From DASUAS01 sp963841415 (GTDB lineage Bacteria; Actinomycetota; Acidimicrobiia; IMCC26256; DASPTH01): DNA of 64,000 nucleotides. Location of the stretch: contig CAWJCN010000003.1 of assembly GCA_963841415.1 (NCBI GenBank), forward strand, positions 496,001 to 560,000. The letters are read 5' to 3'. Below, in pieces: positions 26,057 through 34,801 of the stretch. Both the position numbers and the translations under genes were made by a program. A model generated the notes under the pieces. That model did not search any database. It saw only the letters and a program-made list of their open reading frames with translations, and was not told where the DNA came from. Position 1 is the first letter of the stretch; each line of letters starts with the position of its first letter.

Positions 26057-27345
26057 CACCCGAGCGCGCGCGAGCGAACGGCGGTGAGCCGGGTATCCCG
26101 GCTCACGGTGAGCGAGCCATCGAGGCGGTCGCCCGTGCGTTCCGGGAGGAGTGGGGACGGGTCGTCGCCACGCTGATCCGGACCACGGGCGACTGGGACC
26201 TCGCGGAGGAGTGCGCGCAGGACGCGTTCGCCCGCGCGCTCGAGCGATGGCCACGTGATGGGATCCCACGCACCCCGGGCGCCTGGCTCACGACAACGGC
26301 GCGCAATCGGGCAATGGACCGCCTCCGCCGCGCGCAGGTCGGTTCGGCGAAGCTGCGGGAGGCCGTGATGCTCACGCCCGAAGAGCCGTCGATCACCCCC
26401 ACCGACGCGAGTGGCGTCGCCGACGACCGGTTGCGGCTCATCTTCACCTGCTGCCATCCGGCGTTGTCGGTGGAAGCTCAAGTCGCGCTGACGCTGCGCA
26501 CGCTCGCCGGGCTCACGACGGCGGAGATCGCTCGCGCGTTCCTCGTGCCGGAGCCGACCATGGCGCAGCGACTCGTGCGCGCGAAGCGCAAGATCCACGA
26601 CGCCGGCATCCCGTACCGCGTCCCACCCGCTCACCTTTTACCCGAGCGCACCAGCGCCGTACTCGCGGTGCTCTACCTCTTGTTCAACGAGGGTTACGCA
26701 GCCACCGCGGGCCCCGATCTCGTGCGTGCCGACCTCGCGGCGGAGGCGATCCGGCTCACGCGGACCCTCGTCGCGCTCATGCCCGACGAGCCCGAGGCCA
26801 TCGCGCTCCTCGCGCTGTTGCTGCTCCACGATGCGCGCTGGCGTGGCCGCGTCGACGCCAGCGGTGTCGTCGTTCCCTTGGACGAGCAGGACCGCACCAC
26901 CTGGGATCAGGACGCGATTGCCGAAGGCACTGCGTTGCTCGACCGCGCGTTGCGCCGTCAGCGCCCGGGTCCGTACCAGGTGCAGGCGGCCATCGCGGCG
27001 TGCCACGCGAGTGCGCGCACCGCAGCCGAGACCGACTGGTACGAGATCGCGCTGCTCTACGCCACGCTCGTCGACATGACGCGCTCGCCGGTGGTCGAGC
27101 TCAACCGCGCGGTTGCCGTCGCCATGGCGGAGGGTCCCGATGCGGGGTTGGAGCTCGTCGACGCGCTGCGCGACCAGCTCGCCGACTACCAGTACCTCCA
27201 CGCGACGCGCGCCGATCTCTTGCGGCGCCTCGGTCGTGACGACGACGCCGCAGCCGCGTACCGGCGCGCGCTCGATCTCGCCACCGCGGAGCCCGAGCGC
27301 CGCTATCTCGACCGCAGGCTCGCCGCGCTCACGGTCACCGACTGA
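26044..27345 (+). CDS. RNA polymerase ECF sigma factor, ECF42 group, with TPR-like C-terminal extension
   Basis: A sigma factor of up to 433 residues. Sigma2 (GDWDLAEECAQDAFARALERWP) and sigma4 (TTAEIARAFLVPEPTMAQRL, VRAKRKIH) are followed by a 250-residue helical, TPR-like domain starting LYLLFNEGY, the hallmark of ECF42. That domain is known to be needed for activity in the group and replaces an anti-sigma. The start is probably TTG 26044, overlapping the YCII stop. The first 28 residues include repeat copy B read in frame (GEPGIPAHGERAIE), which merges with the first helix of sigma2. Confidence 0.9.
   Translation: MGEVAPERARANGGEPGIPAHGERAIEAVARAFREEWGRVVATLIRTTGDWDLAEECAQDAFARALERWPRDGIPRTPGAWLTTTARNRAMDRLRRAQVGSAKLREAVMLTPEEPSITPTDASGVADDRLRLIFTCCHPALSVEAQVALTLRTLAGLTTAEIARAFLVPEPTMAQRLVRAKRKIHDAGIPYRVPPAHLLPERTSAVLAVLYLLFNEGYAATAGPDLVRADLAAEAIRLTRTLVALMPDEPEAIALLALLLLHDARWRGRVDASGVVVPLDEQDRTTWDQDAIAEGTALLDRALRRQRPGPYQVQAAIAACHASARTAAETDWYEIALLYATLVDMTRSPVVELNRAVAVAMAEGPDAGLELVDALRDQLADYQYLHATRADLLRRLGRDDDAAAAYRRALDLATAEPERRYLDRRLAALTVTD
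26080..26125 (+). repeat. palindromic element, copy B
   Basis: A 10-bp perfect stem (GTGAGCCGGG with CCCGGCTCAC) around TAT, followed by the shared GTGAGCGAGCCATCG tail. It lies inside the 5' end of the ECF42 sigma gene and is open in its frame. Relative to copy D the outer stem pair C-G is replaced by T-A, a compensating change. Confidence 0.8.
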
Positions 27346-27354
27346 GCCCGGAGG

Positions 27355-29877
27355 TCAGTCGAGCGCGCAGCCGTGGTGGACAACAGGCGTCGACGGCGCG
27401 GTGGTCGTCGTGGGCTGCGGAACCGTCGTCACATCGGGCGCGCTCGTGTCTGCTGCGGTCGTGGTGGCAGGTTCGGTGGTCGTCGTCGCCCCGAGGGCCT
27501 TCACCGCCGCCTTGATCTCGGCCTTGCTCGCGGCGTGGGTGCCCGGCGGGCATGGCGAGGCGAAGGTTCGCAGCTCACTCGGCGCCGGGATCGAGTCCGC
27601 CAGCGGGCCGAGGAGCGTGCGCGCCGTCTTCTCCGAGATCTTCGGGAGCCGGTGCAGGCCGTTGAGCTCGCGGAGCTCCGCGTCGGTGATGCCCTCCCGC
27701 GCCCGGAGCTGCTCGATCGTCTTCGACACCAGCGCCGTCACGTGGGACTGGCGGGCTATTGCGGCGTTGAAGGAGTTGACCGTCCGGAAGAGGTCACCCT
27801 GCGACGTGAAGTCGACCGCGACCGCGTTGGGGAGCTGCTGACGCTCGCTGATGCACTGCTGGAACCGGGCGGAGAGCACCTTCTTGGAGTTCACCTTGGT
27901 CGCGGCGACCGGATCGGGCGGTCCGTTCGGCCGCAGCCAGTGGTTCAGGATGAAGAACGACTTGTCGGTGCCACCCCGGTTGGGCTGGCAGTTGAACTGC
28001 GAGATCGAGGTGAAGGTGAACGGCGACTCCTGCGCCACGTCGTAGGCACCGAGCAGCCACGGGTACACGCCCGGGTGCTTCTCGCTCATGAGGATGACGC
28101 GCCGCGGGTTCTCGTCGGCGCCCTTCTTCTCGGGTTGGATCATGTCGAGGAGTGTGGGCCAGCCGATGCGCTTCGGGCTCGGCTTCCACACCCGCCGCCA
28201 CAGTCCCGACTCGACGAGCGCGCGCTTCAGGTCCTTTGGCTGCACGTAGTCCTCGACGTCGAGGATGACGACGTCGGTGAGGTTGCGGGACAGAAACGCG
28301 TCGACGTCCTGGAAGATCTGTTGGGCCGGGACCGCGCCCAGCTCACAGAAGTCGTGGCAGAAGTAGACGTCCTGCTTCTCGCCCGACGTGTCGGCGACAC
28401 CGGTGAGCGCGCCCAGGCGGTCGAGCTCGCGCACGGCCTCCTCGCCGCGGTCCTTGCGCAGCTGCGCGCGGTCGATGCCGCCGGCGAGGTTGGTGCGCAC
28501 CAAGCCTTTGTCGTCGTACCCGTAGTACGCGTCGATCATGAGGAAGCGCGCGCCGGCGTTGAGCTGTTCCGGGATGGTGATGGTGTGCTCGGCGCCGAGG
28601 AAGTCGTACGCCGCGGACGACATCGCGTTGTGGCTCGCGGGCCACACGATCTGGTTGAGCGGCTGCGGGCAGAGCTCGATGTAGCCGTTGCAGCCCTGGT
28701 TGTCGGGGTTCGCCCGTGGTTCGGTGGTGTTGTTGGCAAGGATGCCGACGGCGACGAACCCGGTGAGCACCGCCGCGACCACGACCGCCGCGAACACGCC
28801 GAACACCTCGCGTTTGTGCAGTCGCGGGATGGAGTGGTCGGTGACGAGGAGTCCTGAAGCTCGGAGGCAGATCACGATGCCGACGTAGAGCGTGAGCACG
28901 GCGGCGACGAGCAACAGCAGGTGGGCGACATCGCCGGGCACCGTGAGCCCGGCCAGCGCGAGCACCATGAGTGCGAGCCCGCCGGCGAACCGCCAGCGCG
29001 GGCGCGTCCGCTTCTCGCTCGCCCACGCGCGGACGCGGGCCACGCGGTGACGAAGGTCGCCGCCGTCGTGACCGGGCGCGAGGGCGAGTGCGAGCCCGAA
29101 CACGAAGAACGCCTGCCCCGCGGCGATGAGCCGGCCCACGAGCACGACGATGAACGCCGCGACCGCGTCGCCGCGCAGCGGATCGTTCGTCGCGGCCACG
29201 GTGGAGAACGCAGGGGTCGCGACCCCCACGCCGAGCAGGAGGCTTCCGGCCACGGCAACGGTGACGCCGACGGTGCGGATGGCGCGCACGCGGTCGCGCG
29301 CTCTCACCAGCGTCACGATGAGGATGGCGACGCCGGCGAGGAACACCGGGAGGTAGAGGTCCTCGACCCAGCGCGACGTCCGGAACAACACGTCGACCGT
29401 GTCCGACTGCGACACCGTCGTGGTGGCGTCGAGCACGTTGGCCGGCAGCTTCTTCGCCAACGCCGGGTTGATCGTCTGGAGCGCGCTGCGGATCGTGACC
29501 GCGGCTTCCTGTGAGTTGACGTCGACGCGACGCGCGCCGCGCGCTTGGAAGACCTGCTCGTGCGCGCGCTGCGCGAAGTCGCGGATCGCCGCCTCGACCG
29601 GCGGCGTCGCGATGGCCGCGGAGACCGCGTCGGTGACGACCGGACGGGCGGCCGAGACGAAGTTCGAGGTACGGGCGAGTCGCAACGTCGCCTGGTCGGC
29701 GATGTAATCGCGCACCTCGGCCCGTTGCGACGACTTGGCGACGACATCGGCGAAGCCGTCGGCCTCGAGCACCCGGGTGGAGAGCCACCAGCCGAAGGAT
29801 GCGAGCACCATGAGCAGCGCACCGAGGGCCGCGAGCCCCCGCACCCCCCAGCGCCCCAGACCCTCGCCGCGACCCAT
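27355..29877 (-). CDS. membrane-anchored PI-PLC-like phosphodiesterase
   Basis: An 840-residue two-part protein. The N-terminal 380 residues hold about seven membrane helices (14-34, 174-194, 203-222, 240-266, 300-316, 319-338 and 358-380) and a large outer loop. From about 390 there is a TIM-barrel domain like phosphatidylinositol-specific phospholipase C, with WPASHNAMS (His416) and VYFCHDFCELG (His508) in the places of the two catalytic His. A Thr/Pro-rich tail ends the protein. ATG 29877 is chosen at the first helix; the frame is open further upstream without similarity. It may cleave a phosphodiester-linked lipid or glycan at the outer face. The substrate is not known. Confidence 0.8.
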   Translation of the reverse strand: MGRGEGLGRWGVRGLAALGALLMVLASFGWWLSTRVLEADGFADVVAKSSQRAEVRDYIADQATLRLARTSNFVSAARPVVTDAVSAAIATPPVEAAIRDFAQRAHEQVFQARGARRVDVNSQEAAVTIRSALQTINPALAKKLPANVLDATTTVSQSDTVDVLFRTSRWVEDLYLPVFLAGVAILIVTLVRARDRVRAIRTVGVTVAVAGSLLLGVGVATPAFSTVAATNDPLRGDAVAAFIVVLVGRLIAAGQAFFVFGLALALAPGHDGGDLRHRVARVRAWASEKRTRPRWRFAGGLALMVLALAGLTVPGDVAHLLLLVAAVLTLYVGIVICLRASGLLVTDHSIPRLHKREVFGVFAAVVVAAVLTGFVAVGILANNTTEPRANPDNQGCNGYIELCPQPLNQIVWPASHNAMSSAAYDFLGAEHTITIPEQLNAGARFLMIDAYYGYDDKGLVRTNLAGGIDRAQLRKDRGEEAVRELDRLGALTGVADTSGEKQDVYFCHDFCELGAVPAQQIFQDVDAFLSRNLTDVVILDVEDYVQPKDLKRALVESGLWRRVWKPSPKRIGWPTLLDMIQPEKKGADENPRRVILMSEKHPGVYPWLLGAYDVAQESPFTFTSISQFNCQPNRGGTDKSFFILNHWLRPNGPPDPVAATKVNSKKVLSARFQQCISERQQLPNAVAVDFTSQGDLFRTVNSFNAAIARQSHVTALVSKTIEQLRAREGITDAELRELNGLHRLPKISEKTARTLLGPLADSIPAPSELRTFASPCPPGTHAASKAEIKAAVKALGATTTTEPATTTAADTSAPDVTTVPQPTTTTAPSTPVVHHGCALD

Positions 29878-29926
29878 GAAGGCTGCATTCTTGCAGCCGC
29901 GGGTGGACCGACCGGGTCGGTCGGGA

Positions 29927-30814
29927 TCAGGTGGTGGCGGCTCGCACCGTCTCGCGGTCGACGTCGGCGACCACATCTCCGGTGGCGTCGACGTCGTAGA
30001 ACTCCACGCCGTCCGTGACGACAGCTTCGTCGCCGCCGAGCGAGACCGCGATCTTGTTGGCCGCGTTGCGGACCAGGTCGAGCACGATCTCGACGATCTC
30101 GGCGTCCGAGAGCGCGCCGCGGACCTGCGTGACCAGCGCGGCGTCGATGGCAGTGGGTTGCCAGATGATCGCGTCGGCCAGCGCGAGCGCAGCACGGTGG
30201 CGAGCGTCGAGCGTGGCGTCGTCGGCATCCGCTCCGAACAGCGCTTCGTCACCGGCCGCCTCGACGGCGCGCAGGCTCAGCCGCGACTGGCAGATGCGGC
30301 ACTTGTGCGCGCGGGCACCGCGCAGACGCACCAACTCCGTGGTGACCGGGTCGAGCGCGTGGCCGAGGGCCACGACGCGCATGAATTCCTCGAGCGCGGC
30401 CCAGAGGTCGCCCTGCGCGGCCGCGGGCGCAGGTCCGAACGGTGCGGCGAAGAGCCGTTCGAGCGCGATCCGGCCGCGCTGGAACACGTCGACGACGTAG
30501 AGCGACTGCACGAACGCGAACGTCTCGGTACCCATCGCGGCGCCGAGCGCGGCGCGCTGGTCGTCGGTGGTTCCGGCGACGTCGACGACGAACTGCTCGG
30601 CGAAGGCGACGCACGTCGCCGCCCGCGGGTCAGAGGCCGTGGCGTCGGCGACCGGAGTGCGCGCGACCTCTTCCGGGTGCGCGAGCGCGGCTGCCACCGA
30701 CACCCGGACCGGATCGAGCACCGCCGGTTCCACCGTGCCCGCGGCCAGCGCTTCGATCCAGTCGAAGCAGTCGAAGGCTGCCGGTGCGTGCTGTCGCCAC
30801 GGCTCGTTGCTCAC
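29927..30814 (-). CDS. carboxymuconolactone decarboxylase/AhpD-like protein
   Basis: A 295-residue all-helical protein. The AhpD-type active site is HKCRICQSR, a CxxC pair typical of peroxidase-like members, near residue 172-180. The first 120 residues are an extra helical domain, so it is longer than a single CMD unit and may hold two. GTG 30814. Such proteins act as alkylhydroperoxidases or as decarboxylases; the CxxC favours redox function. It lies downstream of the MaoC gene on the same strand. Confidence 0.82.
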   Translation of the reverse strand: MSNEPWRQHAPAAFDCFDWIEALAAGTVEPAVLDPVRVSVAAALAHPEEVARTPVADATASDPRAATCVAFAEQFVVDVAGTTDDQRAALGAAMGTETFAFVQSLYVVDVFQRGRIALERLFAAPFGPAPAAAQGDLWAALEEFMRVVALGHALDPVTTELVRLRGARAHKCRICQSRLSLRAVEAAGDEALFGADADDATLDARHRAALALADAIIWQPTAIDAALVTQVRGALSDAEIVEIVLDLVRNAANKIAVSLGGDEAVVTDGVEFYDVDATGDVVADVDRETVRAATT

Positions 30815-30870
30815 GGCTGGGACGGTACTACCACCGCACGGTGCCGGGAATTCCCACGCCCCATCAAGGC

Positions 30871-30909
30871 TGCGTCACCTGACCGCGTGGAACGCCGTTC
30901 AGTGACGCA
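30871..30909. terminator. inverted repeat between MaoC and AhpD-like genes
   Basis: TGCGTCAC (30871-30878) pairs with GTGACGCA (30902-30909), and the stem extends by TGA/TCA past a one-base bulge. It lies downstream of the MaoC stop on the minus strand and 57 bp before the AhpD-like start. Terminator or operator are both possible. Confidence 0.4.
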
Positions 30910-30939
30910 ACCTGCGCCGGAACGGGTGAGTGGAGCCGG

Positions 30940-31788
30940 TCAGCTGAACAGCTCGAGCCGGCCGTGCTTGATCACGGCCGCGCCCGCGCAGTCGGCCTCG
31001 AACGCGTAGACCCCGTCGCCACCTTCGTACACGTCGATCCGCAGGTCGGCGTCGAGGCGGGTCGGCGACGCGAAGCGCACCGCCACGCGCCGAACCCGTG
31101 ACGGGTCGCCGCCCGCGACCATGCCCACCGCGGCCTGCGTGCACATCGCCATCGTGCACAGCCCGTGCGCAAAGAGGTGGTCGACGCCCGCGCTGCGGGC
31201 CGACTCGAGGTCGAAGTGGTGCGCCGACCAATCGTCGGACACCTCGGCATAGCGCGTCGGCGTGTCGAGATCGACGTGCTGGGTGGCGGAGCCGACGAAA
31301 TGGTCCCGCGCCACGTCCGGGAAGGTGTGGTCCGGTGGCGTGGGTCCCACGTCGGCGAGGCCGTCGCACCCCGGGAAGAAGATGGTCCACCAGTGCTCGA
31401 CGGCGAGCCCGCCGTCGGTCCCGAACTGCTCCATGTGCAGCACGACCCGGGCACCGGCGCGGGTGTTGCGCACCGCGAACGGCTCGGACCAGGTCTCGAG
31501 GGTCTTGCCCGGCACGAGCGGCCGGTGCAGCCGCACTTCGTGCTCACCGTGCACGCCATTTCGGCCGCTCCGGTACACGAATTGCGGTACCGCGGCGTTG
31601 GCGGCCCACTGCGCGTCGAAGATCAAGGTGACCGGGAACGTCGCCGGTACCGCCACGCCGGCGACGACGGGCGCGTTGGTGTCGTTGGTCGCGGCCGCGT
31701 AGCGCGCGATGGTCGCGGGGTCGAGTGCGCCGGTGAACGGACCGTGGCGCACGTCGAGGTCGATCTCCGCCTGCTCCTGCGGGTCCAT
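30940..31788 (-). CDS. MaoC-like double-hotdog hydratase
   Basis: A 282-residue protein made of two hotdog domains. The C-terminal one has RYAEVSDDWSAHHFD and the LFAHGLCTMAM helix of MaoC enoyl-CoA hydratases, with the Asp-His pair of the hydratase motif. The N-terminal half resembles the FAS1-type dehydratase half with RLHRPLVPGKTLE. ATG 31788. It may hydrate an enoyl-CoA in beta-oxidation of long or branched substrates. It is divergent from the LLM oxidoreductase. Confidence 0.88.
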   Translation of the reverse strand: MDPQEQAEIDLDVRHGPFTGALDPATIARYAAATNDTNAPVVAGVAVPATFPVTLIFDAQWAANAAVPQFVYRSGRNGVHGEHEVRLHRPLVPGKTLETWSEPFAVRNTRAGARVVLHMEQFGTDGGLAVEHWWTIFFPGCDGLADVGPTPPDHTFPDVARDHFVGSATQHVDLDTPTRYAEVSDDWSAHHFDLESARSAGVDHLFAHGLCTMAMCTQAAVGMVAGGDPSRVRRVAVRFASPTRLDADLRIDVYEGGDGVYAFEADCAGAAVIKHGRLELFS

Positions 31789-31834
31789 GCCGCGGACACT
31801 AGGACGCGGCGAGGCGCGTCCGACCAGTCGCCTC

Positions 31835-31840
31835 TAATGT
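31835..31840 (+). promoter_or_regulatory. -10 box of the LLM oxidoreductase gene
   Basis: TAATGT ends 7 nt before GTG 31848, and no ribosome site is present. This fits a leaderless mRNA. Confidence 0.5.
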
Positions 31841-31847
31841 CCCGACG

Positions 31848-32672
31848 GTGCACGTCGGCATCCACCTCCCGCAATTCGGCCGGGCGTCGAGTCCCGCCGC
31901 GATCACCGAGGCCGCCCAGCTGGCGGAGGCGCTCGGCTTCGCCGACGTGTGGGTCAGCGACCACGTCGCGATCCCCGCTACGCAGGACTACCCGTCTCCC
32001 TACCTCTACGACCCGCTGCTCACCCTCACCTGGGCCGCGGCGGCCACCGAGCGCGTGGGGCTCGGCACCAGCGTCCTCGTCGTGCCCCAGCACAACCCAC
32101 TCGCGCTCGCCAACGCGCTGGCGAGTCTCGATGCACTGTCAGGCGGACGTCTCACCATCGGCGCCGGGGTCGGGTGGTCGGCGGCCGAGTTCGCCGCGCT
32201 CGGACACTCGTTCGCGGACCGCGGCCGCCGCATGGACGAGATGCTCGACGTGCTGCGTGCATGCTGGGGCCCGGATCCGGTCGACTTCGACGGCCAGTTC
32301 GTGCACCTCGATGCCATGAAGGTGCAGCCCAAGCCCGCGCACCGCATCCCCATCTGGGTGGGCGGCGGCAGCGAGCCTGCCTATCGACGCGCCGCGGAGC
32401 GGGGCGACGGCTTCCATGCCATCGGGCTCGATCCCGACGGCGCGGCGCGTGTCGTCGAGCGCATGCGGCGCGACCGTCCGGAGTCGTCGTTCACCATCTC
32501 GTTGCGGACCGGATGGGATCCGCAGGGCATGGAGCCCGACCAGATCCGGCGGGAGCGAGACGCGTTCGAGTTGGCCGGCATCCAACACGTCGTCGGCGCG
32601 CCGTGGCGCAACGACGCCGCGAGCTGGATGCGTTCGATGGAGCTGCTGGCCGAGCTCGTGCTCGAGTCCTGA
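31848..32672 (+). CDS. LLM-class (F420-type) oxidoreductase
   Basis: A 274-residue TIM-barrel protein of the luciferase-like monooxygenase class. Marks are the N-terminal HVGIHLPQFG, FADVWVSDHV near 35-45, RVGLGTSVLVVPQHNP near 66-82 and IGAGVGWSAAEFAALG. The family in this kind of organism mostly uses coenzyme F420; flavin use cannot be ruled out. GTG 31848 gives the usual N-terminus. It is divergent from the MaoC gene and converges on the formylglycine-generating enzyme. Substrate unknown. Confidence 0.88.
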   Translation: MHVGIHLPQFGRASSPAAITEAAQLAEALGFADVWVSDHVAIPATQDYPSPYLYDPLLTLTWAAAATERVGLGTSVLVVPQHNPLALANALASLDALSGGRLTIGAGVGWSAAEFAALGHSFADRGRRMDEMLDVLRACWGPDPVDFDGQFVHLDAMKVQPKPAHRIPIWVGGGSEPAYRRAAERGDGFHAIGLDPDGAARVVERMRRDRPESSFTISLRTGWDPQGMEPDQIRRERDAFELAGIQHVVGAPWRNDAASWMRSMELLAELVLES

Positions 32673-32769
32673 CCGGTCAGCCCACGGGCGTGATCGATCT
32701 TGGCGCCTCGGCGGCCCGGCCCGCGTTGCAAGCCTCGATGTCGGTGGTCGGCCTCCCCGTGTACCGGCG

Positions 32770-33763
32770 TCACCAGGGCGGAACTATGGCGCCGAAAGTG
32801 ACGCCGGAACGTCGTGGCGAGGGCGCGTCGGCGGCGACCCGGAAGCCCGCGTGGCCGGCGGTGCTCGTGGGCTCGCTGCCGAAGCGCGCCGAGCACGCGG
32901 TAGCGGCGGCAATAGGAGAGGTGGCAGAGGTAGGAGCCGCCCCGCTGCACGCGGCGCTCACCGGTGGCCGGGCCCCGGGGATTCGTAGCGGCGCCGCGTG
33001 CATAGGCACCGAGGTCGAGCCAGTCGTCGCACCATTCCCACACGTTGCCGGTGACGTTGTGCAACCCGAACCCGTTGGGCGCGAACGCGTCGACGGGCGC
33101 GGTCGACACGAAGCCGTCGGCTCCCGTGTTGTGGTTCGGGAAGGTGCCCTGGAAGACGTTCATCCGGTGTTCGCCGTCCGGCTCGAGGTCATCGCCCCAC
33201 GGGAACGCGGCGCCGACCCGGTCGCCGCGCGCGGCACGTTCCCACTCGGCTTCGGTGGGGAGGCGGGTCCCGGTCCAGCGGCAGTACGCGACCGCGTCGC
33301 GCCACGACACGTGCACCACGGGATGGTCGCCACGATCGTCGACGTCGGAGCGTTGCCCCTCGGGGTGGCGCCAGTCGGCGCCGTGCGCCTGACGCCACCA
33401 CTCGGCGCCGACCACGCCGCGAGTGTCGGGGAAGTCGTCGGGCAGCAACCCCGCGAACACGAACGACCAGCCGAAGCGCTCGGCGTCGGTGACCCAGGCG
33501 GTGGCGTCGACGAATCGTGCGAACGCGTCGTTCGTCACGGCGAACCGATCGATGAGGAACGCGTCGAGCGTGACCTGGTGCGGTGGACCCTCGCCGTCGC
33601 CGGGATACGCCCACACGGAGTCGTCGCCCATGCGGAAGCTCGAGGCGGGGATGACGACCAACGTGTCGGGGTGCGCGCCCGCGCCCGCGGGCACCGCATC
33701 GAGCGCGATGTCGACCGCGTCCGGGTGCTGTCCGTCACCAGGACCGCAGCATGCGCCACTCAC
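32770..33763 (-). CDS. formylglycine-generating enzyme, C-terminus frameshifted
   Basis: About 330 residues of the FGE-sulfatase fold, which oxidises a Cys of sulfatases to formylglycine with O2 and copper. The N-terminus has the bacterial CCGP pair, the centre PTEAEWERAARG and FGLHNVTGNVWEWC, and the copper-binding Cys280 and Cys285 lie in GGSYLCHLSYCRRYRV. A one-base insertion at about 32891-32893 breaks the frame right after that block. The next frame supplies ARFGSEPTSTAGHAGFRVAAD, the normal end. GTG 33763 is the likely start. No sulfatase is in the window, so the client is elsewhere. Confidence 0.87.
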
Positions 33764-34104
33764 AGGATGAGGGTACCGGCGCGCCTTCGCATGATTCCGG
33801 GGCCATGCCCGCATGGGTCCACGTCCACGCGCTCCACGAGCCGAGCGAGCCGGGAAAGGCTACGACTCCGCACGAGCCCTGATGCGAGCTCCTCGCCGCG
33901 CTGCTCCTGTCGCTGGCCACGCTGGGCATCGCGTGGAGCTGCCCACGTGGTGAAGGCGGGCAAGCCCGAGCGGTTGCGTGATCTTCGCTTCGAGTGGGGC
34001 AAGGAAGCCACCGAGAACGCCGACGGCCCCGTGTTCTCGCCACGGGTGGCGCGCTGCTCCTGTACGGCGGAGTGCGACTGCTCAGCTTGCTGACGCTCTG
34101 ACCC
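33764..34104 (+). pseudogene. 341-bp stretch with a possible broken small gene, unresolved
   Basis: No intact gene is seen. On the plus strand a short open frame from ATG 33804 and two following frames could join into a small protein with a hydrophobic helix (LLAALLLSLATLGIAW, about 33896-33943) and a Cys-rich end (ARCSCTAECDCSAC, up to 34093), if two indels are allowed. It sits at the edge of the frameshift-rich region. I do not recognise a family. Confidence 0.3.
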
Positions 34105-34786
34105 TCAGCTCGCGAGCCCGAAGACCGCGTCGACGATGACGAGCACACCGAGGATGGTCAGCGGGTAGTAGGTGAGCGGCCGCTTGTGCGCGGACAGCCA
34201 ATGCTCGACTTCGAGCATCCAGCGCGCCGCGGTCACCGAACACGATCGCCAGCGCGACCGGCACCGTGACCAGCGCGGTGGCCACCACTACATACGCCGC
34301 GCTCAACCCGAGGCCCTCGATCACACCCAGATCACCTCCTGCGATCGTGGCCGCGACGAGCAGTGTGAGGCCCAGACGCTTGGGTCCGAGCGTGAGCGCG
34401 ACCCCGGCACCGAAGACCGCCGGCAGGTTGAGGTGGGCAAGGCGGTCGAGGACGGCCTTGGTGCGAGAGTCTGGTTTCGATTGAGCTTCCCGCGGAGGAC
34501 GAGACCACGTTGCGGCACCGGCGACGAGCAGCGCGATGCCGAGCGCGAGCTCGAACGCTGCGCGCACGGTCTCGTGGGCGTGACTGCCGACGGGCATCGT
34601 GGCCGTGCCCAACGCGTAGGCAAGCGCCAGCACGAATGCCTGGCCGAGCACGACACCCACCGCGAACGCGAGAGCATGCCAGCGGCCGCCGCGGCTCCCG
34701 ATGACGACGAGGGTCGCGCCCAACGCGACGGGGCTGGCCCCTGCGACGAACGCATAGAGCAGGACCTGGAGCGGGACCGAGTTCAC
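34105..34786 (-). CDS. GAP-family (Sap-like) membrane protein, frameshifted near its end
   Basis: A protein of about 225 residues with six membrane helices, of the family related to mycobacterial sulfolipid-addressing protein Sap. GTG 34786 lies 15 bp after the flippase stop. The first helices and the KxxGLTLLVAATIAGGDL region are intact. At about 34225-34235 one extra base shifts the frame; the shifted frame continues as WMLEVEHWLSAHKRPLTY and ends at 34105 with the usual last helix. The link with the flippase suggests a lipid-transport role. Confidence 0.7.
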
Positions 34787-34801
34787 CGTGACGCCGAAGG
34801 G

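Noticed and set aside
29878..30252. N-terminal extension of the PLC-like membrane protein
   Set aside because: It is antisense-like over the AhpD gene on another frame and lacks similarity; the first membrane helix begins right after ATG 29877.
30822..30834. Fourth copy of the first TetR operator (GGGACGGTACT) before the AhpD-like gene
   Set aside because: Only one half-site matches and there is no palindrome.
33836..33880. Possible fifth palindromic element (GAGCGAGCCGGGAAAGGC)
   Set aside because: The right arm and the shared tail are missing, and the place is in a stretch of uncertain sequence.
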